Source of the DNA: Agrococcus sp. SGAir0287
GTDB taxonomy: Bacteria; Actinomycetota; Actinomycetes; Actinomycetales; Microbacteriaceae
Assembly (NCBI RefSeq): GCF_005484985.1
Contig: NZ_CP027942.1
Location: 1,302,001-1,366,000 of the forward strand
DNA length: 64,000 nucleotides
Direction of reading: 5' to 3'
Shown here: piece after piece, positions 28,224 to 36,089 of the stretch
How the letters are laid out: the number at the start of each line of letters is the position of its first letter
How positions within the stretch are numbered: the first letter of the stretch is position 1
The notes under the pieces: model-generated
What the model was told of the DNA's origin: nothing
Database searches by the model: none
What the model saw: only the letters and a program-made list of their open reading frames with translations
Translations under genes and position numbers: made by a program

Positions 28224-29407
28224 CCGGTCCGCTCGAGGGGGTGCGCGTCATCGACGCCTCGACGCTGTTCGCCGGGCCGCTCGCGGCGACGTTCCTCGGC
28301 GACTTCGGCGCCGACGTCACGAAGATCGAGCACCCCTCGCGACCCGACGCCGCGCGCGGCCACGGGCAGGCGAAGGACGGCGTCAACCTGTGGTGGAAGA
28401 CGCTCGGACGCAACAAGCGCGCCGCGACGCTCGACCTGTCGACGCCCGACGGCGGCGACCTGCTCGTCGATCTCGCGCGTCACGCCGACGTGCTCGTCGA
28501 GAACTTCCGTCCCGGCACGCTCGAGCGCTGGGGCATCGGGCCCGATCGCCTGCTCGCGGCGAACCCGCGCCTCGTCCTCGCGCGCGTCACCGCGTTCGGG
28601 CAGACGGGACCGCTGGCGAGGCAGCCGGGCTTCGGCTCGATCGCCGAGGCGATGAGCGGCTTCGCCGCGCTCACGGGCGAGCCCGACGGCCCGCCCATCC
28701 TGCCGCCGTTCGGCCTCGCCGACGGCATCACCGCGCTCGCCACCGCCTACGCCTGCAGCATCGCGCTGCGGCACGCGGAGCGCACGGGCGAGGGGCAGGT
28801 GGTCGACATGGCCATCATCGAGCCGATCCTCATGCTGCTCGGCGGCGGCATCACCGCCTACGACCAGCTCGGCTACCTGCAGCCGCGCACCGGCAACCGC
28901 TCGGTGAACAACGCGCCGCGCAACGTGTACCGGACGCGCGATGGCCGCTGGGTCGCCGTATCGACGTCGTCGCAGTCGATCGCCGAGCGCGTCATGCGGC
29001 TCGTCGGGCGCCCCGACGTCGTCGACGAGCCGTGGTTCGCGACCGGCAGGGGTCGTGCGGCGCACGTCGACGAGCTCGACGACGCCGTCGCCGGCTGGAT
29101 CGGCGCGCGCGACCTCGCGGAGGTCGTCGACGCGTTCGAGCGGGTCGAGGCGGCGATCGGCGTCGTCGACGACGTCGCGGGGGTCATGGCGAACCCGCAG
29201 TACGACGCGCTCGGCACGATCCTCGAGATCGACGACGACGAGCTCGGGCGCATGCGCATGCAGAACGTGCTCTTCCGCCTGTCGCGCACCCCGGGCGCCG
29301 TCCAGCACACCGGCAGGCGGCACGGGGCCGACACCGCCGCCGTGCTCGCCGAGGTGGGCGTGACGCCCGAGCAGCTCGCGGCGCTGCGGGAGCGGGGGAT
29401 CGCATGA
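28220..29407 (+). CDS. Class III (CaiB/BaiF) CoA-transferase
   Basis: A 395-residue family III CoA-transferase, which moves CoA between carboxylic acids through aspartyl-anhydride intermediates. It opens LEGVRVIDASTLFAGPLAATFLGD (family start, quoted in part as LEGVRVIDAS) and has DVTKIEHP, ENFRPGTLERWGI, and FGLADGITALATAY. The last contains the aspartate that aligns with the catalytic residue of formyl-CoA transferase. Members act on formate/oxalate, succinate, itaconate, mesaconate, citramalate and carnitine; the substrate cannot be read here. It overlaps the GH-FGE fusion gene (ATGA) and the CitE-like gene downstream, so it belongs to the sugar-import operon. Confidence 0.87.
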   Translation: MTGPLEGVRVIDASTLFAGPLAATFLGDFGADVTKIEHPSRPDAARGHGQAKDGVNLWWKTLGRNKRAATLDLSTPDGGDLLVDLARHADVLVENFRPGTLERWGIGPDRLLAANPRLVLARVTAFGQTGPLARQPGFGSIAEAMSGFAALTGEPDGPPILPPFGLADGITALATAYACSIALRHAERTGEGQVVDMAIIEPILMLLGGGITAYDQLGYLQPRTGNRSVNNAPRNVYRTRDGRWVAVSTSSQSIAERVMRLVGRPDVVDEPWFATGRGRAAHVDELDDAVAGWIGARDLAEVVDAFERVEAAIGVVDDVAGVMANPQYDALGTILEIDDDELGRMRMQNVLFRLSRTPGAVQHTGRRHGADTAAVLAEVGVTPEQLAALRERGIA

Positions 29408-30174
29408 CCGTCGCGCTCTACGTGCCGGGTGATCGACCCGATCGCTTCGCGAAGGCCGTCGCATCCGGCGCCGACGTCGTGATCCTCGACCTCGAGGATG
29501 CCGTGGCCGCCGATGCGAAGGCGACGGCAAGGGAGGCCGTGGACGCGTGGCTGGCCGAGCACGGCCCGGCGGGCCTCCAGGTGCGCGTCGCCGCCGGATC
29601 GAGCGACGACCTCGCGATGCTCGCCGTCCACGCCGTCGACGTGCGGCTGCCGAAGGTGCGCGGCGCCGCCGACGTCGACGCCGTCGTCGACCGGCTCGAC
29701 CGACCGATCCACGCGCTCGTCGAGGACGCCGCCGGGCTGACGTCCCTCGACGAGATCGGCAGGCACCCGGCCGTCGCCTCGCTCGCGATCGGGGAGGCCG
29801 ACCTGCGTGCCGATCTCGGCGCGTCGAGCGACGCGGTGCTGCAGCACGCCCGCATCCTGCTCGTCGTCGCGGCGCGCGCCGCCGGCCTCCCCGCGCCGCT
29901 CATGGCCGCCTACCCCGCGGTGCGCGATCTCGACGGCCTCGAGGCCGACTGCCGCGCGGGCGCCGCGCTCGGGTTCGGCGGCCGCGCCGCGATCCACCCG
30001 GCCCAGGTCGAACGCATCCGCAGCGCGTTCGCGCCCTCCGAGGACGAGGTCGCCTGGGCGCGGGCGACCCTCGACGCGCTCGGCGATGCGGGGGTCGCGA
30101 CGCTGGGCGACGGCCAGATGGTCGACGAGGCGATGGCGCGTCGTGCACGAGCGATCCTCGCGCGGCTGCGCTGA
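29404..30174 (+). CDS. CitE-like / HpcH-HpaI family C-C lyase
   Basis: A 256-residue TIM-barrel lyase related to the citrate lyase beta chain. The opening LYVPGDRPDRFAKAVASGAD and VILDLEDAVAADAK carry the conserved Arg and acidic residues for CoA ester and Mg binding; IGEADLRADLG and GFGGRAAIHPAQVERI follow. Relatives split malyl-CoA, citramalyl-CoA or 3-hydroxy-3-methylglutaryl-CoA. It overlaps the CoA-transferase, so the pair may activate and then cleave a beta-hydroxy dicarboxylate. It differs from the second CitE-like protein at 43680 (only short motifs shared), so the two are separate subfamilies. It is last in the operon and converges on a VOC gene. Confidence 0.85.
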   Translation: MTVALYVPGDRPDRFAKAVASGADVVILDLEDAVAADAKATAREAVDAWLAEHGPAGLQVRVAAGSSDDLAMLAVHAVDVRLPKVRGAADVDAVVDRLDRPIHALVEDAAGLTSLDEIGRHPAVASLAIGEADLRADLGASSDAVLQHARILLVVAARAAGLPAPLMAAYPAVRDLDGLEADCRAGAALGFGGRAAIHPAQVERIRSAFAPSEDEVAWARATLDALGDAGVATLGDGQMVDEAMARRARAILARLR

Positions 30175-30202
30175 CGACGCCGCGACCGCGGCCGCCGGCG
30201 GC

Positions 30203-31054
30203 TCAGGCGCTCAGGCGGATGCGGTTCCCCCACGGGTCGTCGAACGCCAGCGCGCGGCCGTCGTCGGCGACGGCGACGCCGCGCGCCTGCAGGCGCTCGC
30301 GCGCGGCGCCGAGATCGTCGGCGCCCGGCACAACGACGTCGACGAGCCCGAGGCCCAGCGTGTCGTCGCGACGGCCGGCGCCCGCCGAGTTCCAGGTGTT
30401 CATCGCCATGTGGTGGTGGTAGCCGCCGGCGCTCACGAAGAGCGCCTGCGCGCCGTAGGACGCCGTCTCGGCGAACCCGAGCGCGTCCACGTAGAAGTCG
30501 CGCGCGGTGGAGACGTCGCCCACCTGCAGGTGCACGTGGCCGACGGTGGCTCCCGCGGGGATGCCTGCGACGTCCCTCGTGCCGAGGTGCTCGGCGACGA
30601 ACGCGCGCGGGTCGAATCCCTCCGTGGTCATGTGGACGCGATCGCCCTGCCACCGCCACGTCTCGCGCGGTCGATCGACGTACAGCTCCACGCCGTTGCC
30701 GTCCGGGTCGACGAAGTAGAACGCCTGCGACACGTGGTGGTCGCCGACGCCGGCGAAGACCATGCCCGGCACCTGCGTCATGCGCACGACCGCCGCGGCG
30801 AGCGACGCGTGGTCGGGGTACAGCACGGCCGTGTGGAAGAGACCCGCGTCGTGCGGGTTCGGACCGCGCAGGTCCGGCGCCTCCTCGAGGCGCACGAGCG
30901 TCGCGCCGTCGACGCCGAGCTCGACGGCGCCGGGCGCGTGGCCGACGGGCTCGAGGCCCGGCCCGTCCTGGTACCAGCGCTCGAGGCGCGCGAGGTGGGC
31001 GGTGCGGAGGGTGACGGGACCCATGCGGGTCGCGTCAGGCAGCAGATCGTTCAC
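30203..31054 (-). CDS. VOC-family ring-cleavage-like dioxygenase
   Basis: A 283-residue protein with two vicinal-oxygen-chelate repeats. The metal ligands expected for an extradiol type are visible as His in AGLFHTAVLY and GHVHLQVGD and Glu in GNGVELYVDR. The architecture resembles Bacillus CatE (catechol 2,3-dioxygenase). Substrate unknown; glyoxalase- or isomerase-type activity is possible. The longest frame starts at a GTG (31054) without a clear ribosome site. An ATG ten codons later (31024) is an equal candidate. It lies alone between the convergent glycoside operon and the methylcitrate operon. Confidence 0.75.
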   Translation of the reverse strand: MNDLLPDATRMGPVTLRTAHLARLERWYQDGPGLEPVGHAPGAVELGVDGATLVRLEEAPDLRGPNPHDAGLFHTAVLYPDHASLAAAVVRMTQVPGMVFAGVGDHHVSQAFYFVDPDGNGVELYVDRPRETWRWQGDRVHMTTEGFDPRAFVAEHLGTRDVAGIPAGATVGHVHLQVGDVSTARDFYVDALGFAETASYGAQALFVSAGGYHHHMAMNTWNSAGAGRRDDTLGLGLVDVVVPGADDLGAARERLQARGVAVADDGRALAFDDPWGNRIRLSA

Positions 31055-31103
31055 ATTCGAAGGAACGGCGCCGACGCCCTCCGCATTCCGCCGACCGCGA
31101 GCG

Positions 31104-32228
31104 TCATTCGGTCGCGCCCGGCACGTGCCGCTCGTCGGGGCCGTCGTAGGCCGACAGCGGACGGATGAGGGCGTTCGACGCGGCCTGCTCCATGACGTGC
31201 GCCGTCCATCCCGTGATCCGCGATGCGACGAAGAGCGGCGTGAACGTCGGGGTGTCGAAGCCCATGAGGTGGTAGGCCGGACCCGAGGGGTAGTCGAGGT
31301 TCGGATGGATGCCCTTCCGCTCCACGAACTCGCGCTCGAGCTCCTCGTACAGCGCCAGCATGTCCTGCGCGCCGTAGTGCTCGACGAGCCGGTCGAGGGC
31401 GGCGCGCATCGTCGGCACGCGGCTGTCGCCGTGCTTGTAGACCCGGTGGCCGAAGCCCATGATCTTGCGCTTCTCGGCGAGCGCCCGATCCAGCCACGTC
31501 GACACGTTCGACGCCTCGCCGATCTCGTCGAAGAGATGCATGACGGCCTCGTTCGCGCCGCCGTGCAGCGCGCCCTTCAGCGCGCCGATCGCGCCGACGA
31601 CGGCCGAGTAGAGGTCGGAGGTCGTCGAGGTGATGACGCGCGCCGTGAACGTCGACGCGTTGAACGAGTGCTCGGCGTAGAGCACCATCGAGCGCCGGAA
31701 GGCGTCGACGACGACCTCCTCGGGCTCCTCGCCGAACGTCATCCAGAGGAAGTTCGCCGAGAAGTCGAGGTCGTCGCGGGGCTCGACGACGTCCTGGCCG
31801 CGGCGGCGGCGCTGGTCGTAGGCGACCATCGCCGGGATGCGCGCGAGCAGCCGCACCGACTTGTCGAGGTCCGACGTCGACGACGGGTCGTTCGCGTCGG
31901 GGTCGTTCGCGCCCGTCGCGGACACGGCCGTGCGCAGCACGTCCATGGGGTGCGCCGTCGTCGGCGCGCGGTCGATGAGCTCGCGCGTGAGCGGGTCGAG
32001 CGCGCGGTCGCCGCGCTCCTGCTCCTGCAGCGCCGCGAGCTCGGACCCGGTCGGCAGCTCGCCGTGCCACAGCAGGTGCGCGACGGCCTCGAACGACTGC
32101 GTGTCCGCGAGCTCCTGCACGGGGTAGCCGCGGTAGAGCAGGCTGTTCGTGTCGGGGTTGACCTTCGAGATCGCCGTCGTGTCGACGACGACGCCCGCGA
32201 GGCCCTTCTTGACGTCCTGGTCGGTCAT
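31104..32228 (-). CDS. prpC: 2-methylcitrate synthase / citrate synthase
   Basis: A 374-residue short-type citrate synthase. Active-site residues are in GALHGGANEAVM (His), GFGHRVYKHGDSR (His and Arg) and the downstream SGPAYHLMGFD region (Asp). The length and its place directly after prpB and prpD indicate condensation of propionyl-CoA with oxaloacetate. Actinobacterial enzymes of this type often also use acetyl-CoA. The ATG has AAGGGAG upstream and follows prpB by 15 nt. Last gene of the methylcitrate operon. Confidence 0.93.
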   Translation of the reverse strand: MTDQDVKKGLAGVVVDTTAISKVNPDTNSLLYRGYPVQELADTQSFEAVAHLLWHGELPTGSELAALQEQERGDRALDPLTRELIDRAPTTAHPMDVLRTAVSATGANDPDANDPSSTSDLDKSVRLLARIPAMVAYDQRRRRGQDVVEPRDDLDFSANFLWMTFGEEPEEVVVDAFRRSMVLYAEHSFNASTFTARVITSTTSDLYSAVVGAIGALKGALHGGANEAVMHLFDEIGEASNVSTWLDRALAEKRKIMGFGHRVYKHGDSRVPTMRAALDRLVEHYGAQDMLALYEELEREFVERKGIHPNLDYPSGPAYHLMGFDTPTFTPLFVASRITGWTAHVMEQAASNALIRPLSAYDGPDERHVPGATE

Positions 32229-32243
32229 GCTGCTCCCTTGCTC

Positions 32244-33158
32244 TCAGTCCTGCCTCGGTGCGCCGGGCACCTCGAAGTCGAACACGCCCGCGTCGAAGGC
32301 CGCGTACGCCTGGTAGTCGTTGAGCTCGTAGAGCCTCGCTCGAGTCTGCATCGTCGGCACCTGCGACGCCAGGGATCCCTCGGCGTCGAGCGCGTCGAGC
32401 GCCCGCTCGATCGCGCCGAACGCGACGCGCAGCAGCGAGACGGGGTGGATGACCATGTTCACGCCGACGTCCTCGAGCTGCTGCGCGGTCCACAGCGGGC
32501 TCTTGCCGAACTCGGTCATGTTGGCGAGGATCGGCACCTCGACGGCGGCGCGGACGGCGGCGAGCTCGTCGAGCGACGCCATCGCCTCGGGGAAGATCGC
32601 ATCGGCGCCGGCGTCCTGCAGCGCCTTCGCGCGGTCGATCGCCGCGTCCAGGCCGTCGACGCCGCGCACGTCGGTGCGGGCCATGATGACGAGCCCGGGG
32701 TCGCGCCGGGCGGCGACCGCTGCGGCGATGCGCTGGGTGGCGGTCGCCGTCGACACGACCTCCTTGCCGTCGAGGTGCCCGCACCGCTTGGGGTTCACCT
32801 GGTCCTCGACGTGCAGGCCGGCGACGCCCGCATCCTCGAGCTCGTGGACCGTGCGCGCGACGTTCATCGGCTCGCCGAAGCCGGTGTCGGCGTCGACGAG
32901 CACCGGCAGCGACGTCTGGCGTGCGACCTGGTGGGCGCGCTGCGCGACCTCGGTGAGGGTCGTGAGGCCGATGTCGGGCAGGCCGAGCTCTGCGGCCATG
33001 ACCGCGCCCGAGAGGTAGACGCCCTCGAAGCCCTTGGCCTCGATGAGCGCGGTGGACAGCGGCGTGAAGGCGCCGGGGAAGCGCTGGATGCGTCCCGACG
33101 CGAGGCCGTGGCGGAACGCCTGGCGCTTCGCGCGCGCGTCGACGGGGGAGGAGAGCAT
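32244..33158 (-). CDS. prpB: Methylisocitrate lyase
   Basis: A 304-residue member of the isocitrate lyase/PEP mutase superfamily. It cleaves 2-methylisocitrate to pyruvate and succinate. It shows GVYLSGAVMAAELGLPD, DADTGFGEP (Mg-binding Asp), the catalytic-cysteine motif PKRCGHLDGKEVV, and ARTDVRGVDGLDAAI. The start overlaps the prpD stop by one base (TGATG), so translation is coupled. Confidence 0.95.
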   Translation of the reverse strand: MLSSPVDARAKRQAFRHGLASGRIQRFPGAFTPLSTALIEAKGFEGVYLSGAVMAAELGLPDIGLTTLTEVAQRAHQVARQTSLPVLVDADTGFGEPMNVARTVHELEDAGVAGLHVEDQVNPKRCGHLDGKEVVSTATATQRIAAAVAARRDPGLVIMARTDVRGVDGLDAAIDRAKALQDAGADAIFPEAMASLDELAAVRAAVEVPILANMTEFGKSPLWTAQQLEDVGVNMVIHPVSLLRVAFGAIERALDALDAEGSLASQVPTMQTRARLYELNDYQAYAAFDAGVFDFEVPGAPRQD

Positions 33159-34666
33159 CAGAAGAGCCCGCTCGTCGTCGCCGGCGCGATGAGCCCGGCG
33201 GGAGCGACGACGTGCAGCTCGCGCACCTCGTCGACCGTGAGCTCCGGCAGGCGCTCGGCGAGCGCGACGAAGCGTGCGAGCTCGCTCGCCTCGACGACGC
33301 CGTCGGCGAGCGTGTGCAGCTTCTCGAGGTACTGCGCCCTGCCGAACGGCCGCGCGCCTGCGGGGTGCGCGTCGGCGACGGCGATCTCGTCGACGATGCG
33401 CTCGCCGCTCGTCAGCGTGATCTCGATGCGGCCGCCGAACGCCTTCCGGTCGGGATCGGGATCGTGGTACCGCGCGGTCCAGGCGGGGTCCTCGACCGTC
33501 GTGACCTTCTGCCACAGCGCGACGGTGTCGGGTCGGCCGGCGCGCTCGGGCGCGTACGAGTCGACGTGGTGCCAGCCGCCGTCCTGCAGCGCCACCGTGA
33601 CGATGTACGGGATCGAGTGGTCGAGCGTCTCGCGGGACGCCGTCGGGTCGTACTTCTGCGGGTCGTTCGCGCCCGAGCCGATGACGTGGTGGGTGTGGTG
33701 GCTCGTGTGCAGCACGATCGAGGCGACGTTCGCGGCATCGCGCAGCTCGGGGCGCTCGCGTCCGAGGCGGCGCGCGAGGTCGATCCACGCCTGCGCCTGG
33801 TACTCGGCCGAGTGCTCCTTCGTGTACGTGTCGAGGATCGCGCGCTTCGGCTCGCCTGCGACGGGCAGCGGCACCTCGTAGCGCGCGTCCCAGCCGCCGA
33901 GCAGCCAGGCGATGAACCCGTCCTCGCCCTCGTAGATGGGCGTCGGGCTCGTCTGGCCGCGCATCGCGCGATCGACGGCCTCGACGGCCATCTTCCCCGC
34001 GAAGGCGGGAGCGTGCGCCTTCCACGTCGAGATCTCGCCCTTGCGGGACTGCCGCGTCGCGGTCGTCGTGTGGAGCGCCTGGCCGACGGCCTGGAAGATC
34101 GTCTCGGGCGCGAGGCCGAGCAGCGTGCCGATGCCGGCGGCGGCCGAGGGGCCGAGGTGCGCGACGTGGTCGATCTTGTGCTCGTGGAGGCAGATGGCGC
34201 GCACGAGGTCGACCTGGATCTCGTAGCCCGTCGCGATGCCGCGCACGAGCGCCGCGCCGTCGGCACCGACGTGCTGCGCGACGGCGAGGATCGGCGGGAT
34301 GTTGTCGCCGGGGTGCGAGTAGTCGGCGGCGAGGAACGTGTCGTGGAAGTCGAGCTCGCGCACCGCGACGCCGTTCGCCCACGCCGCCCACTCGGGGCTC
34401 ACGCGGTCGTCGACGCCGAAGACCGACGCGCCGGGAGCGTACGGATGGCGCTGCGCCTGCTCGCGTGCGGCCGTCACGGGGGCGCGCGTGAGGCTCGCGA
34501 TCGCGACCGACGCGTTGTCGATCACGCGGTTCACGATCATCTCGGCGACGTCGTCCTCGACCGGGACGGGGTCGGCAGCGACCTCGGCGATGCGCCAGGC
34601 GAGCTGCCGCTCGCGGGGGAGGTGCTCGGCGCTGCGATGGGCGCGGAGGTGGTGGAGCTCGGTCAT
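33158..34666 (-). CDS. prpD: 2-methylcitrate dehydratase
   Basis: A 502-residue MmgE/PrpD-family dehydratase that converts 2-methylcitrate to 2-methyl-cis-aconitate, without an iron-sulfur cluster. It shows [34 protein letters not shown] (conserved Asp/His segment), [14 protein letters not shown] and [12 protein letters not shown]. The length is normal. It overlaps the GntR gene by 4 nt upstream and prpB by 1 nt downstream. No AcnD or methylaconitate isomerase is in the window; hydration by a general aconitase is expected. Confidence 0.95.
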   Translation of the reverse strand: MTELHHLRAHRSAEHLPRERQLAWRIAEVAADPVPVEDDVAEMIVNRVIDNASVAIASLTRAPVTAAREQAQRHPYAPGASVFGVDDRVSPEWAAWANGVAVRELDFHDTFLAADYSHPGDNIPPILAVAQHVGADGAALVRGIATGYEIQVDLVRAICLHEHKIDHVAHLGPSAAAGIGTLLGLAPETIFQAVGQALHTTTATRQSRKGEISTWKAHAPAFAGKMAVEAVDRAMRGQTSPTPIYEGEDGFIAWLLGGWDARYEVPLPVAGEPKRAILDTYTKEHSAEYQAQAWIDLARRLGRERPELRDAANVASIVLHTSHHTHHVIGSGANDPQKYDPTASRETLDHSIPYIVTVALQDGGWHHVDSYAPERAGRPDTVALWQKVTTVEDPAWTARYHDPDPDRKAFGGRIEITLTSGERIVDEIAVADAHPAGARPFGRAQYLEKLHTLADGVVEASELARFVALAERLPELTVDEVRELHVVAPAGLIAPATTSGLF

Positions 34667-35328
34667 CGGATCCTCTCGGTGGCGCGGTGGTCGTCGACGG
34701 TCGCGGCGAGCTCGTGCTCGACGCTCGCGAGGGCGTGGTGGAGGTGGACGTGGGTCGCATGCGCGGCGAGGTCGCCGTCGCCGTCGGCGATCGCGCGAGC
34801 GATGAGCGCGTGCTCGCGCGCCGAAGCCGCGAGGCGAGCCGGGCGGTCGCGGGCGAGCCTGCGGACGCGGCCGAGGTGCGCGCGCACCGGCTGCAGCGCC
34901 CTGGCGAGGAAGTCGTTGGCGACGGCCTCCTCGATCGCGGCGTCGAGGTGGGCGACGCGGTCGTAGTACGCGCCGACGTCCTCGGTGGCATCGGCGCGCG
35001 CGAACGCCTCGGCGAGGGGCGCGAAGGCGGTTCGCGCCTGCTCGGGCCGCGCGGCGGCGAGGCGCGCGGCCGACTCCTCGAGCGCGCGTCGCACGGCGAA
35101 GAGGTCGCGGATGCGATCGAGGTCGAGGTCGGCGACGACGGTGACGCGCGGGCTGCGCTGCACGACGAGGCCCTCGGCCTCGAGCCGGTCGATGGCCTCC
35201 CGCAGCGGCGTCCTGCTGACGCCGAGCCGCGCGGACTGCTCGACCTCGCCGACGACGGCGCCTGGCGCGAGCGCGCCCGTCTCGATGTCGTCGCGCAGCG
35301 CCGCGTAGACCCGCTCGCTCGCGCGCAT
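34663..35328 (-). CDS. GntR-family (FCD type) regulator of the methylcitrate operon
   Basis: A 221-residue regulator with the GntR winged helix ([19 protein letters not shown], then [18 protein letters not shown]) and a helical FCD effector domain with the metal/ligand residues D, H and H spread over about 95-200. The frame opens 13 codons earlier, but that ATG lies inside an operator palindrome. I chose the ATG at 35328, which has GGGGGA upstream. It is the first gene of the unit and its stop overlaps prpD. Three TGCATGCA palindromes surround its promoter, pointing to autoregulation. Effector unknown; a methylcitrate-cycle intermediate is the obvious candidate. Confidence 0.88.
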   Translation of the reverse strand: MRASERVYAALRDDIETGALAPGAVVGEVEQSARLGVSRTPLREAIDRLEAEGLVVQRSPRVTVVADLDLDRIRDLFAVRRALEESAARLAAARPEQARTAFAPLAEAFARADATEDVGAYYDRVAHLDAAIEEAVANDFLARALQPVRAHLGRVRRLARDRPARLAASAREHALIARAIADGDGDLAAHATHVHLHHALASVEHELAATVDDHRATERIR

Positions 35329-35358
35329 CGCATCCCCCGTCGGCCGGCCCGCCGTCAG

Positions 35359-35431
35359 TGCATGCATTCACGGGCGCTCGAGGGCAGGCTAGCGCGAATC
35401 GGCTGCACTGTGCATGCAGACGATGCATGCA
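35359..35431 (-). promoter_or_regulatory. Promoter and three TGCATGCA operators of GntR-prpDBC
   Basis: On the minus strand TGCACA (35409-35414) and TAGCCT (35386-35391) are 17 nt apart and form a plausible promoter. TGCATGCA occurs three times: 35424-35431 upstream of the -35, 35411-35418 on the -35, and 35359-35366 about 15 nt after the expected start of transcription. The repeats are 8-bp perfect palindromes, extended at two sites to ATGCATGCA. The layout fits a dimeric repressor binding cooperatively. Confidence 0.75.
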
Positions 35432-35458
35432 TCCAGGCGATGCCGTGCGTGCCGACGA

Positions 35459-35929
35459 TCAGGCGCCGAGGTCGCGCTCGAGCACGGGCGCGAGCCGGAA
35501 GGGGATGAGCTCGCCCATCGACAGCCACGTCTCGGTGCGCTCGACGCCGTCGCACTGCAGGACGAGCCTGCTCACGCGGTAGAGGTCCTCGGCGTCCTTG
35601 CACACGCAGCGCACGAGCACGTCGGCCTGGCCGGCGATGCCGTGCGCCTGGACGACCTCGGGGATCTCGCGCAGCTGCGCGACGACGTGGTCGATCTTCG
35701 GCTGGTCGACGTGCGTCGCCATGAAGACCGTGAGGGGGTAGCCGAGGGCCTCGGCGTGCAGGCGCCGATCGAAGCCCTGCAGCGCCTCCGACGCCTCGAG
35801 CGCCTGCACGCGCGCCTGGACCGTGTTGCGGGCGAGGCCGAGCCGCTCGGCGATCGCGACGATCGTCGACCGGGGATGCTCGGTCATCGCGAGCAGGATC
35901 TTCCGATCGGTGTCGTCGACGATGCGCAT
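35459..35929 (-). CDS. Lrp/AsnC-family regulator
   Basis: A 156-residue feast/famine regulator. The N-terminal HTH is DRKILLAMTEHPRSTIVAIA plus ERLGLARNTVQARVQALE. A C-terminal RAM domain follows (PLTVFMATHVDQPKIDHVV, VVQAHGIAGQADVLVRCV). It is divergent from bkdA, as BkdR-type Lrp proteins are, and so probably controls branched-chain keto acid breakdown in response to Leu, Ile or Val. The longest frame begins three codons earlier, but the ATG at 35929 is 7 nt from TAGGAT and fits the leaderless pattern. Confidence 0.9.
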   Translation of the reverse strand: MRIVDDTDRKILLAMTEHPRSTIVAIAERLGLARNTVQARVQALEASEALQGFDRRLHAEALGYPLTVFMATHVDQPKIDHVVAQLREIPEVVQAHGIAGQADVLVRCVCKDAEDLYRVSRLVLQCDGVERTETWLSMGELIPFRLAPVLERDLGA

Positions 35930-35936
35930 GGCGTGC

Positions 35937-35942
35937 ATCCTA
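35937..35942 (-). promoter_or_regulatory. Leaderless-type -10 of the lrp gene
   Basis: TAGGAT on the minus strand, 7 nt before the ATG at 35929. It overlaps the first in-frame ATG (35938), which argues against that start. Confidence 0.5.
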
Positions 35943-35974
35943 TGCCTCGGATGCCAGGTCGAACAGCATTCTGC

Positions 35975-36022
35975 GCAATCCGGCGCGTCGGGATTGCTCG
36001 ATCTGCGCCGCCTCGCTACCGT
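35975..36022 (+). promoter_or_regulatory. bkd promoter with Lrp-like inverted repeat
   Basis: TTGCTC (35994-35999) and TACCGT (36017-36022) are 17 nt apart. An inverted repeat, GCAATCC (35975-35981) and GGATTGC (35991-35997), has a 9-nt spacer. Its right half overlaps the -35. It is the likely binding site for the divergent Lrp-type regulator. Confidence 0.6.
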
Positions 36023-36089
36023 GGCTGGACGCGGACCCGCACCCAGGACCGCGAGCGCTCACGAGGCGCGCCGGACGAGGAGGTCCACC

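Noticed and set aside
35361..35367. First ATG (35367) as start of the GntR gene
   Set aside because: It lies inside a TGCATGCA operator and has no ribosome site; the ATG at 35328 has GGGGGA and fits the domain start.
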